14,115 nt of DNA, from contig JAIVIG010000050.1 in NCBI GenBank assembly GCA_020200675.1, positions 1 to 14,115 of the forward strand, read 5' to 3'. The position numbers and the translations under genes were made by a program. Below, one piece after another: positions 6,694 through 13,214 of this stretch. The DNA is from Actinomycetota bacterium (GTDB lineage: Bacteria > Actinomycetota > Rubrobacteria > Rubrobacterales > Rubrobacteraceae). A model generated the notes under the pieces. It saw only the letters and a list, made by a program, of their open reading frames with translations, searched no databases and had not been told where the DNA came from. How positions within the stretch are numbered: position 1 is the first letter of the stretch; each line of letters starts with the position of its first letter.

Positions 6694-7735
6694 ATGATGA
6701 ACAAGTATCGCTTGATGTCGCCTGGGCCCACTCCCATACCGCCGGAGGTCTCGGCGGCGGGGGCTCTACCTATAATCCACCACCGCACGCAGGAGTTCGG
6801 CGAGGTCTTTACCCGCGTGAACGAGAACCTGAAGCGCGTCTTTCTGACCGAGAACGACGTCTTTACTTATGCCGCGAGCGGGACGGGGGCTTTCGAGGGC
6901 GCGGTACAGAACCTCTTCTCGCCGGGTGACAGGGTGCTGGTGGTGAACAACGGCAACTTCGGGAACCGCTGGGTGAAGATGAGCCAGGCGTTCGGCCTTG
7001 AGGTCACCGAGCTGAAGTACGACTGGGGCGTGAAGGCCGACAACGACGAGGTCGCCGACGCCCTGGCGAACGACCCCGGCATCAAGGCCGCCATGTGCGT
7101 CCTACGAGTGGGGCGTGGACGTGGTCGTCGCGGGCTCGCAGAAGGCGCTGATGACGCCTCCGGGCTTGGGCTTCGTGAGCGTGAGCGAGCGGGCGATGCG
7201 GATGCACGAAGAGAGCCGCATGCCGCGCTACTACTTCGACTTCACGGCGGCCAAGAAGGCCTACGCCAAGACGCCGCCGCAGACGGCGTGGACGCCGGCG
7301 GTGAGCATCATCATCCAGCTCGACGTCGCGCTGCAGCAGATTCTAGCCGAGGGTGTCGAAGAGGTCTTCCAGCGGCACGTGCTTCTGGGCCGGGGCTCGC
7401 GCGAGGGGATCAAGGGCATGGGCCTCAAGCTCTTCGGGCCGGACGAGGACCTGAACGCGGCAGTTACGGCGGCGTGGGTGCCCGATGGGATCGACGGCAA
7501 GACCCTCGTGCGGCTGATGTTCCGGGAGCACGGGATACAGGTCGCGGGCGGCCAGGGGGAGATGACCGGCAAGATCTTCCGTATAGGCCACTGCGGTTAC
7601 TTCGATTCCTACGACATCATCGCCACGATAGCCGCCGCGGAGCTGGCCCTGGAGTCTCTGGACCACCCCGTGGAGCTCGGTCGCGGCGTCGGGGCAGCGC
7701 AGAGGGTCTTCTCGAAGAGCGGGGTGACGGTCTAG
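6694..7735 (+). pseudogene. Class V aminotransferase (phosphoserine aminotransferase candidate), internal out-of-frame deletion
   Basis: The PLP-dependent class V aminotransferase begins MMNKYRLMSPGPTPIPPEV and is normal through IKAAMCV (residue 136, codon 7099). From 7103 the family sequence resumes in the next frame with YEWGVDVVVAGSQKALM and ends at TAG 7733-7735. The stretch that should lie between, some 40-45 residues with the SETSTG motif and the Asp of VVDA that contacts the pyridine nitrogen, is missing and the frame is shifted. The PLP lysine codon survives (7142-7144). The total is 346 codons against about 385-390 in the family. Its overlap with serA makes 3-phosphohydroxypyruvate the likely amino acceptor; alanine- or serine-glyoxylate activity is the alternative. 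As written the gene cannot give an active enzyme; an assembly error is a real possibility. Confidence 0.75.
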
Positions 7736-9333
7736 TGAAGGTACTCATAACGGAGGCCCTCGCCGAGAGCGGGGTCGAGCTGCTAGAGAAGGAGTTCGAG
7801 GTAGATGTGCTTCTCGGGATGAGCCCCGAGGAGCTTCTGGAGAGGATCGGCGAGTACGACGGTCTGATCATCCGGAGCGCCACGCAGGTCACGGCCGAGG
7901 TCATAGAGAGGGCCGAAAACCTCAAGGCGATAGGCCGGGCCGGCATTGGCGTGGACAACATCGACATCGAAGCGGCGACGAAGAGGGGCATCATCGTCGC
8001 CAACGCCCCCGAGAGCAACACGATAGCGGCGGGCGAGCACACCCTGGGCCTGATGCTCGCGGCGGCCCGGCACATCCCGGCCGCCGACGAGTCGCTGCGC
8101 GACGGCGAGTGGAAGCGGAGCAAGTTCAAGGGCGTCGAGGTCGCCGAGAAGACGCTCGGGCTCGTGGGCCTGGGGCACGTGGGCCGCATCGTGGCGCGCG
8201 GTGCTCTGGGGGGCGCTCTGGGGATGAGGATGCGAGTCCTCGCCTACGATCCGTACGTTTCGGAGGACAGGATGCGCGACATGAACGTCGCCCGCGCTGG
8301 GAGCGTGGAAGAAGTCCTGGAGCACTCTGACTTCGTCTCCCTGCACGTCCCGCGCACGCCGCAGACCACGGGCTTGATCGGCGAGGGCGCCCTGGAGAAG
8401 ATGAAGCCCACCGCGTACCTCTTAAACGTCGCGCGCGGTGGCATCGTGGACGAGACCGCGCTGTACAACGCCTTGAAGGGGGGGAGCATCGCCGGCGCCG
8501 CCCTCGACGTCTTCAAGGAGGAGCCGACGACCGACTCCCCGCTCTTCACGCTCCCCAACGTTGTCGTCACCCCGCACCTCGGGGCGAGCACCATCGAGGC
8601 CCAGGACCGGGCTGGCGTAACCGCCGCCGAGCAGGTCGCGAGCGCCTTGCGCGGCGCGGTGCCGTTGAACGCTATAAACGCGCCGGTCCCGGAAGGCGAG
8701 GGGGCGGAGTTCGTCGCGCAGTTCGCGGAGCTTTGTGAGACCCTGGGGAGGGTGCTCTACCAGCTCACGGACAGGCCCGGGAACGCTTTGAAGATCGAGT
8801 ACCAGGGCGAAGTCGCCAGGTACGACACGCGGCTTTTGGACGTCTCGGCCACGAAGGGGCTTCTGACCGGGATGGTCTTCGAGCCCTTGAACTTCGTGAA
8901 CACGCCTGCCTTGGCCAGGGAGAGGGGCTTGAGGGTCGACACCGCCCGGATCTCCGAGAGCGCCGACTACACGAGCCTCGTTACGTTGCGCCTTGCCTCG
9001 GAGGGTACCGGGGAAGAGAGCGTGGTGACCGGGACCCTCGTCGGGCCGCGGATGCAGCCGCGCATCGTCGACGCTTTCGGCTTCACGGTGGACATTGTTC
9101 CCCAGAAGCACACGCTCTTTATCCGCAACGAGGACCGGCCCGGCATGATCGGCAAGGTCGGGAGCATCCTGGGCGAGCACGGGATCAACATCGGCAACAT
9201 GGCCGTTGGGCGCAACGCCCCCGGCGCCCCTGCCGCCATGGCGATAACGGTCGACGAGCCCGTCTCTGACGAGGTTCTGAAGAACCTGCGCGAGGTCCCC
9301 GGCTTCACCGACGCCCGGGCCGTGAGCCTGTAG
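7735..9333 (+). CDS. serA: D-3-phosphoglycerate dehydrogenase
   Basis: 532 residues, the long form with substrate, Rossmann, ASB and ACT domains. It oxidises 3-phosphoglycerate with NAD+ in the first step of serine synthesis. NAD motif GLGHVG is at 145-150, catalytic Arg234 in NVARGG, Glu263 in FKEEP, and His281 in TPHLGAS. ASB domain about 320-450; C-terminal ACT domain about 455-532 (HTLFIRNEDRPGMIGKVGSI), usually the serine feedback site. Start GTG 7735 shares its G with the TAG of the aminotransferase, a coupled overlap. Because of the upstream frameshift the aminotransferase start frame reads straight into this gene, so an automated call may begin wrongly at 6694 with 347 extra codons. 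A 4-residue insertion caused by a short tandem duplication sits after the NAD motif. Confidence 0.95.
   Translation: MKVLITEALAESGVELLEKEFEVDVLLGMSPEELLERIGEYDGLIIRSATQVTAEVIERAENLKAIGRAGIGVDNIDIEAATKRGIIVANAPESNTIAAGEHTLGLMLAAARHIPAADESLRDGEWKRSKFKGVEVAEKTLGLVGLGHVGRIVARGALGGALGMRMRVLAYDPYVSEDRMRDMNVARAGSVEEVLEHSDFVSLHVPRTPQTTGLIGEGALEKMKPTAYLLNVARGGIVDETALYNALKGGSIAGAALDVFKEEPTTDSPLFTLPNVVVTPHLGASTIEAQDRAGVTAAEQVASALRGAVPLNAINAPVPEGEGAEFVAQFAELCETLGRVLYQLTDRPGNALKIEYQGEVARYDTRLLDVSATKGLLTGMVFEPLNFVNTPALARERGLRVDTARISESADYTSLVTLRLASEGTGEESVVTGTLVGPRMQPRIVDAFGFTVDIVPQKHTLFIRNEDRPGMIGKVGSILGEHGINIGNMAVGRNAPGAPAAMAITVDEPVSDEVLKNLREVPGFTDARAVSL
8200..8223 (+). repeat. 12-bp tandem duplication inside serA
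   Basis: GGTGCTCTGGGG is followed directly by GGCGCTCTGGGG (one mismatch), and then ATGAGG is followed by ATGCGA. The protein reads RGALGGALGMRMRV, where SerA homologues usually have a single ALGM(R/K)V. The frame is preserved. Confidence 0.6.
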
Positions 9334-9337
9334 AGTC

Positions 9338-9556
9338 ATGCCGTCCAGCAGTATCGACGACATCCTCGCCCGCTACCGGCCCTACGGCCCGGTCTTCAAG
9401 CCGGGCGAGAAAGCGCCTGTCTCCGGCACCTATGTCTGCCACCGGGGGACGATGTTGCCCCCGGTGCGCCTACAACTCACGAAGGGCGAGGAGTTTCCGG
9501 AGGCGGAGGGGCTGGGCGCCCACACCCGCTGGTGGGAGACCAATATACAAGGGTAG
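9338..9556 (+). CDS. YjzC-like small protein
   Basis: 72 residues starting at ATG 9338, 4 nt after the serA stop; no strong SD, so translation is probably coupled. The core FKPGEKAPVSGTYVC (20-34) followed by RLQLTKGEEFPE (44-55) has the FKPGExAPxSGxY...KGExFP pattern of the YjzC family, small proteins of unknown function known in Bacillus and actinobacteria. The region carries no signal peptide or membrane helix; it has one Cys (34), and WW at 65-66. The position suggests co-expression with serA, but a role in serine metabolism is not shown. It is short, so the gene call rests on the family motif and tight spacing. Confidence 0.7.
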   Translation: MPSSSIDDILARYRPYGPVFKPGEKAPVSGTYVCHRGTMLPPVRLQLTKGEEFPEAEGLGAHTRWWETNIQG

Positions 9557-9602
9557 AAGAGCTGGCCAGCCAGGGCTTCCCGCGGTTGGCGAGATTCGGT
9601 AG

Positions 9603-9626
9603 CGGGGGATCCGGCAGGTTTCCCCG
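9603..9626. terminator. Hairpin after the ser unit, possible terminator
   Basis: CGGGGGA (9603-9609) pairs with TTCCCCG (9620-9626), 7 bp with one G-T, 10-nt loop. No T-run follows. It could end the serA transcript or, since it abuts the TAGAAT box at 9633, act on the next promoter. Confidence 0.35.
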
Positions 9627-9632
9627 GTCGTG

Positions 9633-9638
9633 TAGAAT
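9633..9638 (+). promoter_or_regulatory. Putative -10 box of the ST7/TPR gene
   Basis: TAGAAT in the context GTGTAGAATGG, the same context as at 11424. Transcription would start near 9645, about 40 nt before GTG 9687. No clear -35. Confidence 0.4.
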
Positions 9639-9670
9639 GGCGCCCGAAGCCGGATGACGAAAGTGGCTCC

Positions 9671-9678
9671 GGGAGGAG
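9671..9678 (+). promoter_or_regulatory. Ribosome binding site deciding the ST7/TPR start
   Basis: GGGAGGAG lies 8 nt before GTG 9687. The in-frame ATG 9654 has no SD, so the shorter form is preferred. Confidence 0.7.
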
Positions 9679-9686
9679 TGATCTCA

Positions 9687-10670
9687 GTGAGCGGCAAAGA
9701 CCGGAAGAAGAAGCAGCAGGGGAAGCGTAAGGGCGAAAACCCAGAAGAGATCGGGGCGGCGGGCCCGCCGATGGTGGACCCCCGGGCGATGGAGAAGATG
9801 TTCGCGGATATCAACCATCTGCTCGGCCAGCGGGAGTTCGAATCTGTCGAGGAGATGAACGCCTTTCTCCAGAAGGCGCTCGCTTCCGAAGAAGGCTTAC
9901 CTTCGGCTCCCCCGCCGGAGACCCCGCTCGAGAAGGCCCAAGAGCTCGTCTACGAAGCTCTGGAGGCCACGAACCAGCGCAAGAGGGTGCAACTTGCGCG
10001 GAAGGCGCTGAAGGTCTCCAAAGACTGCGCCGACGCTTACGTTCTCCTGGCCGAGGAGACGGCGAAGGACCTGGACGAGGCCATAGAGCTCTACGAGCAG
10101 GGGGTAGAAGCGGGAGAGAGGGCTCTGGGCCCGGAGGCATTCGAGGAGGGGGAGGGACACTTCTGGGGCATTCTCGAGACCCGGCCGTACATGAGGGCGC
10201 GTCACGGGCTGGCTTTCTGCTTGTGGGAGGCAGGCGAGCGTGAGAAGGCCATAGAGCACTACACCGAGATGCTCCGGCTCAACCCAGGGGACAACCAGGG
10301 CATCCGCTACATACTCGCCGGTTGCCTGCTCGAAGAAGGCTATGATGAGGCCCTCGGGGAGCTGCTGCGGCGGTACGAGGACGACATAGCCGCCTCCTGG
10401 GTCTACACCCGAGCGCTGTGGACGTTCCGCAAAGAGGGTGCTAGCAAAGAGGCCGTCGCCGTCCTCGAGGAAGCCCTGGAGGCCAACCCCTTCGTCCCGC
10501 TCTACCTCCTCGGCCAGAAGAGGCTGCCGTCCGTTCCGCCGCAGCTCATAGGACTTGGGGACGAAAGAGAGGCCGTGTCCTACGCCATGGAGGACCTGAC
10601 CGGATGGCTCAAGACGCCCAGCGCTTTAGAGTGGCTGCGGGAGCACGCCTCCGAAAGCCCCGGCGAGTAG
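9687..10670 (+). CDS. ST7-like tetratricopeptide repeat protein
   Basis: 327 residues. A Lys-rich N-terminus (SGKDRKKKQQGKRKG) precedes a helical body. TPR-like helix pairs run from about 80 to 265: LEKAQELVYEALEA (81-94), DAYVLLAE (116-123), EAIELYEQGVEAGERALG (131-148), ARHGLAFCLWEAGEREKAI (171-189) and YILAGCLLEEG (208-218). The segment EGHFWGILETRPYMRARHGL (155-174) with MLRLNPGDNQGIRY (195-208) is typical of the ST7-related family found in many bacteria. That family has no known enzymatic activity; TPRs usually bind peptides or proteins. No signal peptide. It has its own promoter candidate and a strong SD, so it is probably separate from serA. It is convergent with the esterase, 15 nt apart. 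Function unknown. Confidence 0.8.
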   Translation: MSGKDRKKKQQGKRKGENPEEIGAAGPPMVDPRAMEKMFADINHLLGQREFESVEEMNAFLQKALASEEGLPSAPPPETPLEKAQELVYEALEATNQRKRVQLARKALKVSKDCADAYVLLAEETAKDLDEAIELYEQGVEAGERALGPEAFEEGEGHFWGILETRPYMRARHGLAFCLWEAGEREKAIEHYTEMLRLNPGDNQGIRYILAGCLLEEGYDEALGELLRRYEDDIAASWVYTRALWTFRKEGASKEAVAVLEEALEANPFVPLYLLGQKRLPSVPPQLIGLGDEREAVSYAMEDLTGWLKTPSALEWLREHASESPGE

Positions 10671-10681
10671 CGGAGGCTACT
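10666..10681. terminator. Small hairpin at the convergent 3' ends
   Basis: AGTAGC (10666-10671) pairs with GCTACT (10676-10681) around GGAG, 6 bp. It spans the TAG of the TPR gene and lies just beyond the stop of the opposite gene. It is weak and without a T-run, but it is the only structure in the 15-nt gap, so it could serve both directions. Confidence 0.3.
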
Positions 10682-10685
10682 GGCC

Positions 10686-11348
10686 TCAAGGGGCGCCCTC
10701 GTGATCGCGGATAAACCGGACCGTGCGTTCGGCTATGAGGTCCGCGTCGTTGTCCAGGGTAGCGACGTGGTAGGAGTTCTCCAGCCAGACCAGCTCTTTG
10801 TCCTCGCTGTCTAGCTTCTCCAGGATGTGCGGCCCATTCTCGGGCGGGACGACGTGGTCCTCGGTGGATTGCAGGATCAGGTCCTCGACGCCCTCGGCCT
10901 TTATATCCGAGCCGACGCCCGGTACTGTCGTGGGGGCTTGCGGGTCGAAGACTATCCGGGCGAGGTCGGGGTCGTTCAAGAACACGCAGGCGTTTATGGG
11001 CACGATCCCGCGGATGAGTTCTGGCCGAGTCGCCGCGAAGTACAGCGCGAACATGCCGCCCATCGAGAGCCCGGCGAAGAAGATGGTGTGCGTCCTCTGA
11101 CCGAGCCAGGTGAGACCCTCTTCGATAGAGGAGATCCAGCCTAGCGCCGTGCTCTGGGCATGGTCTTTCATGCTCGTACCGTGCCCCGTAATTCGTGGCC
11201 CCATTACCGTGAAGCCTTCCTCCGCCAGCGCCTCCCCGAGAGGCCGCACGCTCTGCGTCGTTCCCGTAAAGCCATGCGAGACCAGAACGCCCGTACCGTT
11301 GCCCTCGAAGCGGAAAGGCTCCGCCCCTTCCATCACCCGCTGTTCCAC
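10686..11348 (-). CDS. Alpha/beta-fold carboxylesterase/lipase, apparently missing the cap segment
   Basis: 220 residues from GTG 11348. It matches the Est30-type carboxylesterase/monoacylglycerol lipase family that cleaves short acyl esters. Oxyanion motif HGFTGT is at 25-30, nucleophile Ser95 in GLSMGG, acid Asp164 in STEDHVV, and His194 in NSYHVATLDND. Relatives carry about 35-40 more residues between the GSDIK motif (146-150) and the strand that leads to the acid; here GSDIKAEGVE runs straight into DLILQSTEDH, so the cap helices seem deleted in frame. The triad is retained; substrate access or stability may be changed. GTG 11348 follows GAGAGGAG by 4 nt and lies downstream of a TACAAT box, which would place the first in-frame ATG (11384) outside the mRNA. 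ATG 11333 is a further option. Confidence 0.8.
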   Translation of the reverse strand: MEQRVMEGAEPFRFEGNGTGVLVSHGFTGTTQSVRPLGEALAEEGFTVMGPRITGHGTSMKDHAQSTALGWISSIEEGLTWLGQRTHTIFFAGLSMGGMFALYFAATRPELIRGIVPINACVFLNDPDLARIVFDPQAPTTVPGVGSDIKAEGVEDLILQSTEDHVVPPENGPHILEKLDSEDKELVWLENSYHVATLDNDADLIAERTVRFIRDHEGAP

Positions 11349-11382
11349 CCGGCTCCTCTCTCCGTTTTCCTCTCCGCCGGGC

Positions 11383-11388
11383 ATTGTA
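11383..11388 (-). promoter_or_regulatory. Putative -10 box of the esterase
   Basis: TACAAT on the minus strand (5/6), preceded by TG. Transcription would begin near 11376, giving a leader of about 28 nt to GTG 11348. It overlaps the alternative ATG 11384, an argument against that start. Confidence 0.4.
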
Positions 11389-11423
11389 CATGCAGGCGTT
11401 CGCCGGGCGCTCGGACCACGGTG

Positions 11424-11429
11424 TAGAAT
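11424..11429 (+). promoter_or_regulatory. Putative -10 box of the DUF4230 gene
   Basis: TAGAAT in GTGTAGAATCC. Transcription near 11436 would give a leader of about 29 nt with the SD GGGAGGAG (11453-11460) 4 nt before GTG 11465. It is divergent from the esterase promoter 35 bp away. Confidence 0.45.
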
Positions 11430-11464
11430 CCCTGGCTAAAGGTCTTCGTCTCGGGAGGAGCACG

Positions 11465-12106
11465 GTGGGCAGGAAGGGTGGCGGGTTCAGGTCGACGCTC
11501 GTCATGGCGCTCTTGATAGTCGTCTTGAGCGTGGCTCTGGGGGTCGGGATCAGCCGCTTCGATTTCATGGCGCGCATCCCGGTCGTGGGGCCTTTCCTCT
11601 TCGAGGAGCAGCCGGCGCGGACCACCACGAGCCCGGTTGTCGTCGAGGGAATCCGGGATCTGAACCAGCTCGCCACCGTGCGCTTGACGGAGTCCGTCTT
11701 GATCACCCGGGAGAGCGGCGGAACCGGGTTCGAGCGCATCTTCTCCGGCGAGCGCGTCTTGCTCGTGGCCGTCGGGGAGGTCGAGGCCGGGGTGGACCTC
11801 GCGAACATGGGCGAGGAAGACGTACAGATCGACGGCGACCGCGTGACCATCCGCCTGCCGGAACCCGAGATCCTCTCAACCAGCCTCGACGAGGACGAGA
11901 CCGGCGTCTACGACCGCGACTTCGGCCCCCTGAACTTCCGCCCGGACGACGAGCTGGTGGAGGAAGCTCGCGACGAGGCGGTGGAGGGGGTAGAGGAGGC
12001 GGCCCGCGAGAACGACATCCTCGACTCCGCGAGGAGGAACGCCGAGGATAGCATCCGGGCCTTCGTCACTACTTTGGGCTTCGAAGAGGTCGAGTTCGTC
12101 TCTTAG
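11465..12106 (+). CDS. Membrane-anchored DUF4230 protein
   Basis: 213 residues from GTG 11465, chosen for the SD and the upstream TAGAAT box; an in-frame ATG at 11384 would precede that promoter. A basic N-terminus (GRKGGGFRS) and one hydrophobic helix (about 12-29, LVMALLIVVLSVALGVGI) make a signal anchor with the rest outside the membrane. The core LNQLATVRLTESVLITR (66-82), GERVLLVAVGEVEAGVDL (95-112), VTIRLPEPEIL (127-137) is the DUF4230 pattern. An acidic helical tail follows (162-195, EEARDEAVEGVEEAARENDI). No catalytic residues are known for the family. It is divergent from the esterase and upstream of the F420-type oxidoreductase. Function unknown. Confidence 0.82.
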   Translation: MGRKGGGFRSTLVMALLIVVLSVALGVGISRFDFMARIPVVGPFLFEEQPARTTTSPVVVEGIRDLNQLATVRLTESVLITRESGGTGFERIFSGERVLLVAVGEVEAGVDLANMGEEDVQIDGDRVTIRLPEPEILSTSLDEDETGVYDRDFGPLNFRPDDELVEEARDEAVEGVEEAARENDILDSARRNAEDSIRAFVTTLGFEEVEFVS

Positions 12107-12107
12107 C

Positions 12108-12129
12108 GGACGGGCGTTTCCGCCGGTCC
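12108..12129. terminator. Hairpin after the DUF4230 gene, possible terminator
   Basis: GGAC-g-GGCG (12108-12116) pairs with CGCC-g-GTCC (12121-12129) around TTTC; eight pairs with one G-G mismatch, starting 2 nt after the stop. Only two T follow, so termination would be weak. Confidence 0.4.
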
Positions 12130-12184
12130 TTCGCGGGGTAGCCTGCCACGGAGCGTTATCTAGGGCTATCTTTCGGGAGGCACG

Positions 12185-13138
12185 GTGAAGATCGGCTACT
12201 TTCTGTCCAGCGAGGAGTGGGGGCCGGGCGAGCAGCTCGAGCAAGCCCGGATGGCTGAGGCAGCCGGTTTCGAGGCGCTCTGGATCTCCGACCACTACCA
12301 CCCGTGGAACGACGAGCAGGGCAACAGCCCGTTCGTGTGGTCGGTGATCGGCGGCCTCTCGCAGGTCACCTCCCGAGCGAGAGTAGGCACCGCCGTGACC
12401 TGCCCGACCATGCGCATCCACCCGGCGGTCATGGCCCAGGCGGCGGCGACCTCGGCCGTGATGCTCCCGGGCCGATTCGAATTCGGCGTCGGGAGCGGCG
12501 AGGCGCTCAACGAGCACATCTTCGGCGACGCGTGGCCGTCGGCCGACGTGCGCCTGGAGATGCTGGAGGAGGCCATAGAGGTAATACGCCTCCTCTGGGA
12601 GGGCGACACAAAGGACCACGAGGGCAGGCACTACGTCGTCGAGAATGCTCGCATCTACACCCTCCCCGACGAACCGCCGCCGATACTGGTCTCCGGCTTC
12701 GGCCCCAAGGCTACCCGGCTCGCTGCAAGGGCGGGCGACGGTTACATAAACGTCTCGCCCAACGCCGAGCTGCTCGACCTGTTCCGCTCCTCGGGCGGCG
12801 GAGACAAGCCCGCCCACGGGGCCTACAAGGTCTGCTACGGACAGGACGAGGCGGAGTGTCGCAAGATGGCCCATCGCCTCTGGCCCAACGACGCACTCCC
12901 CGGCGAGCTCGGCATGATCCTGCCCACCCCGGCCCACTTCGAGCAAGCCGCCGAACTCGTTACCGAGGAGATGATCGCCGAAGTCATCCCCTGCGGACCC
13001 GACCTCGAGCCACACCGGGAGACGATCCGGCAGTACGCCGAGGCCGGCTACGACGAGGTCTACGTCCAGCAGGTCGGGCCGAACCAGAAGGAGTTCTTCG
13101 ACCTCTACGAAAAGGAGATGCTGCCCGAGTTCCGCTAG
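12185..13138 (+). CDS. F420-dependent LLM-class oxidoreductase (G6PDH-related family)
   Basis: 317 residues, a luciferase-like TIM barrel of the F420-dependent group nearest to FGD. It would transfer hydride between coenzyme F420 and an unknown substrate. SDHYHPW (35-41) supplies His37 and Trp41, and GVGSGEALNE (101-110) supplies Glu106, the counterparts of FGD1 His40, Trp44 and Glu109. The cofactor-binding SGFGPKATRLAARAGDGYI (170-188) is typical. The glucose-6-phosphate lysine of FGD1 (Lys198 in SGKGEE) aligns with Asn193 (SPNAEL), so glucose-6-phosphate is probably not the substrate. GTG 12185 follows GGGAGG by 4 nt. It may be co-transcribed with the DUF4230 gene (78-nt gap) if the hairpin between them is leaky. 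Family clear, substrate not. Confidence 0.88.
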   Translation: MKIGYFLSSEEWGPGEQLEQARMAEAAGFEALWISDHYHPWNDEQGNSPFVWSVIGGLSQVTSRARVGTAVTCPTMRIHPAVMAQAAATSAVMLPGRFEFGVGSGEALNEHIFGDAWPSADVRLEMLEEAIEVIRLLWEGDTKDHEGRHYVVENARIYTLPDEPPPILVSGFGPKATRLAARAGDGYINVSPNAELLDLFRSSGGGDKPAHGAYKVCYGQDEAECRKMAHRLWPNDALPGELGMILPTPAHFEQAAELVTEEMIAEVIPCGPDLEPHRETIRQYAEAGYDEVYVQQVGPNQKEFFDLYEKEMLPEFR

Positions 13139-13148
13139 AAGGGGAGGC

Positions 13149-13165
13149 GGCGGGAGTCTCCTGCC
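13149..13165. terminator. Hairpin between convergent genes, possible terminator
   Basis: GGCGGGA (13149-13155) pairs with TCCTGCC (13159-13165), 7 bp with one G-T and a GTC loop, 10 nt after the oxidoreductase stop. No T-run. The rest of the 13139-13214 gap shows nothing else. Confidence 0.38.
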
Positions 13166-13214
13166 ACCTTGGCTCGCGAATTCAGGCGTCGGAGGAGAGG
13201 ACGCGCTCTGTACT

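Noticed and set aside
8422..9363. 313-codon minus-strand open frame opposite serA
   Set aside because: Antisense shadow of a strongly conserved gene; no family resemblance.
9561..9570. GCTGGCCAGC palindrome after the YjzC-like gene
   Set aside because: Self-complementary without a loop; expected by chance in GC-rich DNA.
10609..11850. 413-codon minus-strand open frame spanning the esterase and DUF4230 genes
   Set aside because: Lies in another frame from the esterase, whose triad motifs are explicit; composition is shadow-like.
11876..13015. 379-codon minus-strand open frame opposite the F420-type oxidoreductase
   Set aside because: Antisense shadow; the plus-strand protein carries all family motifs.
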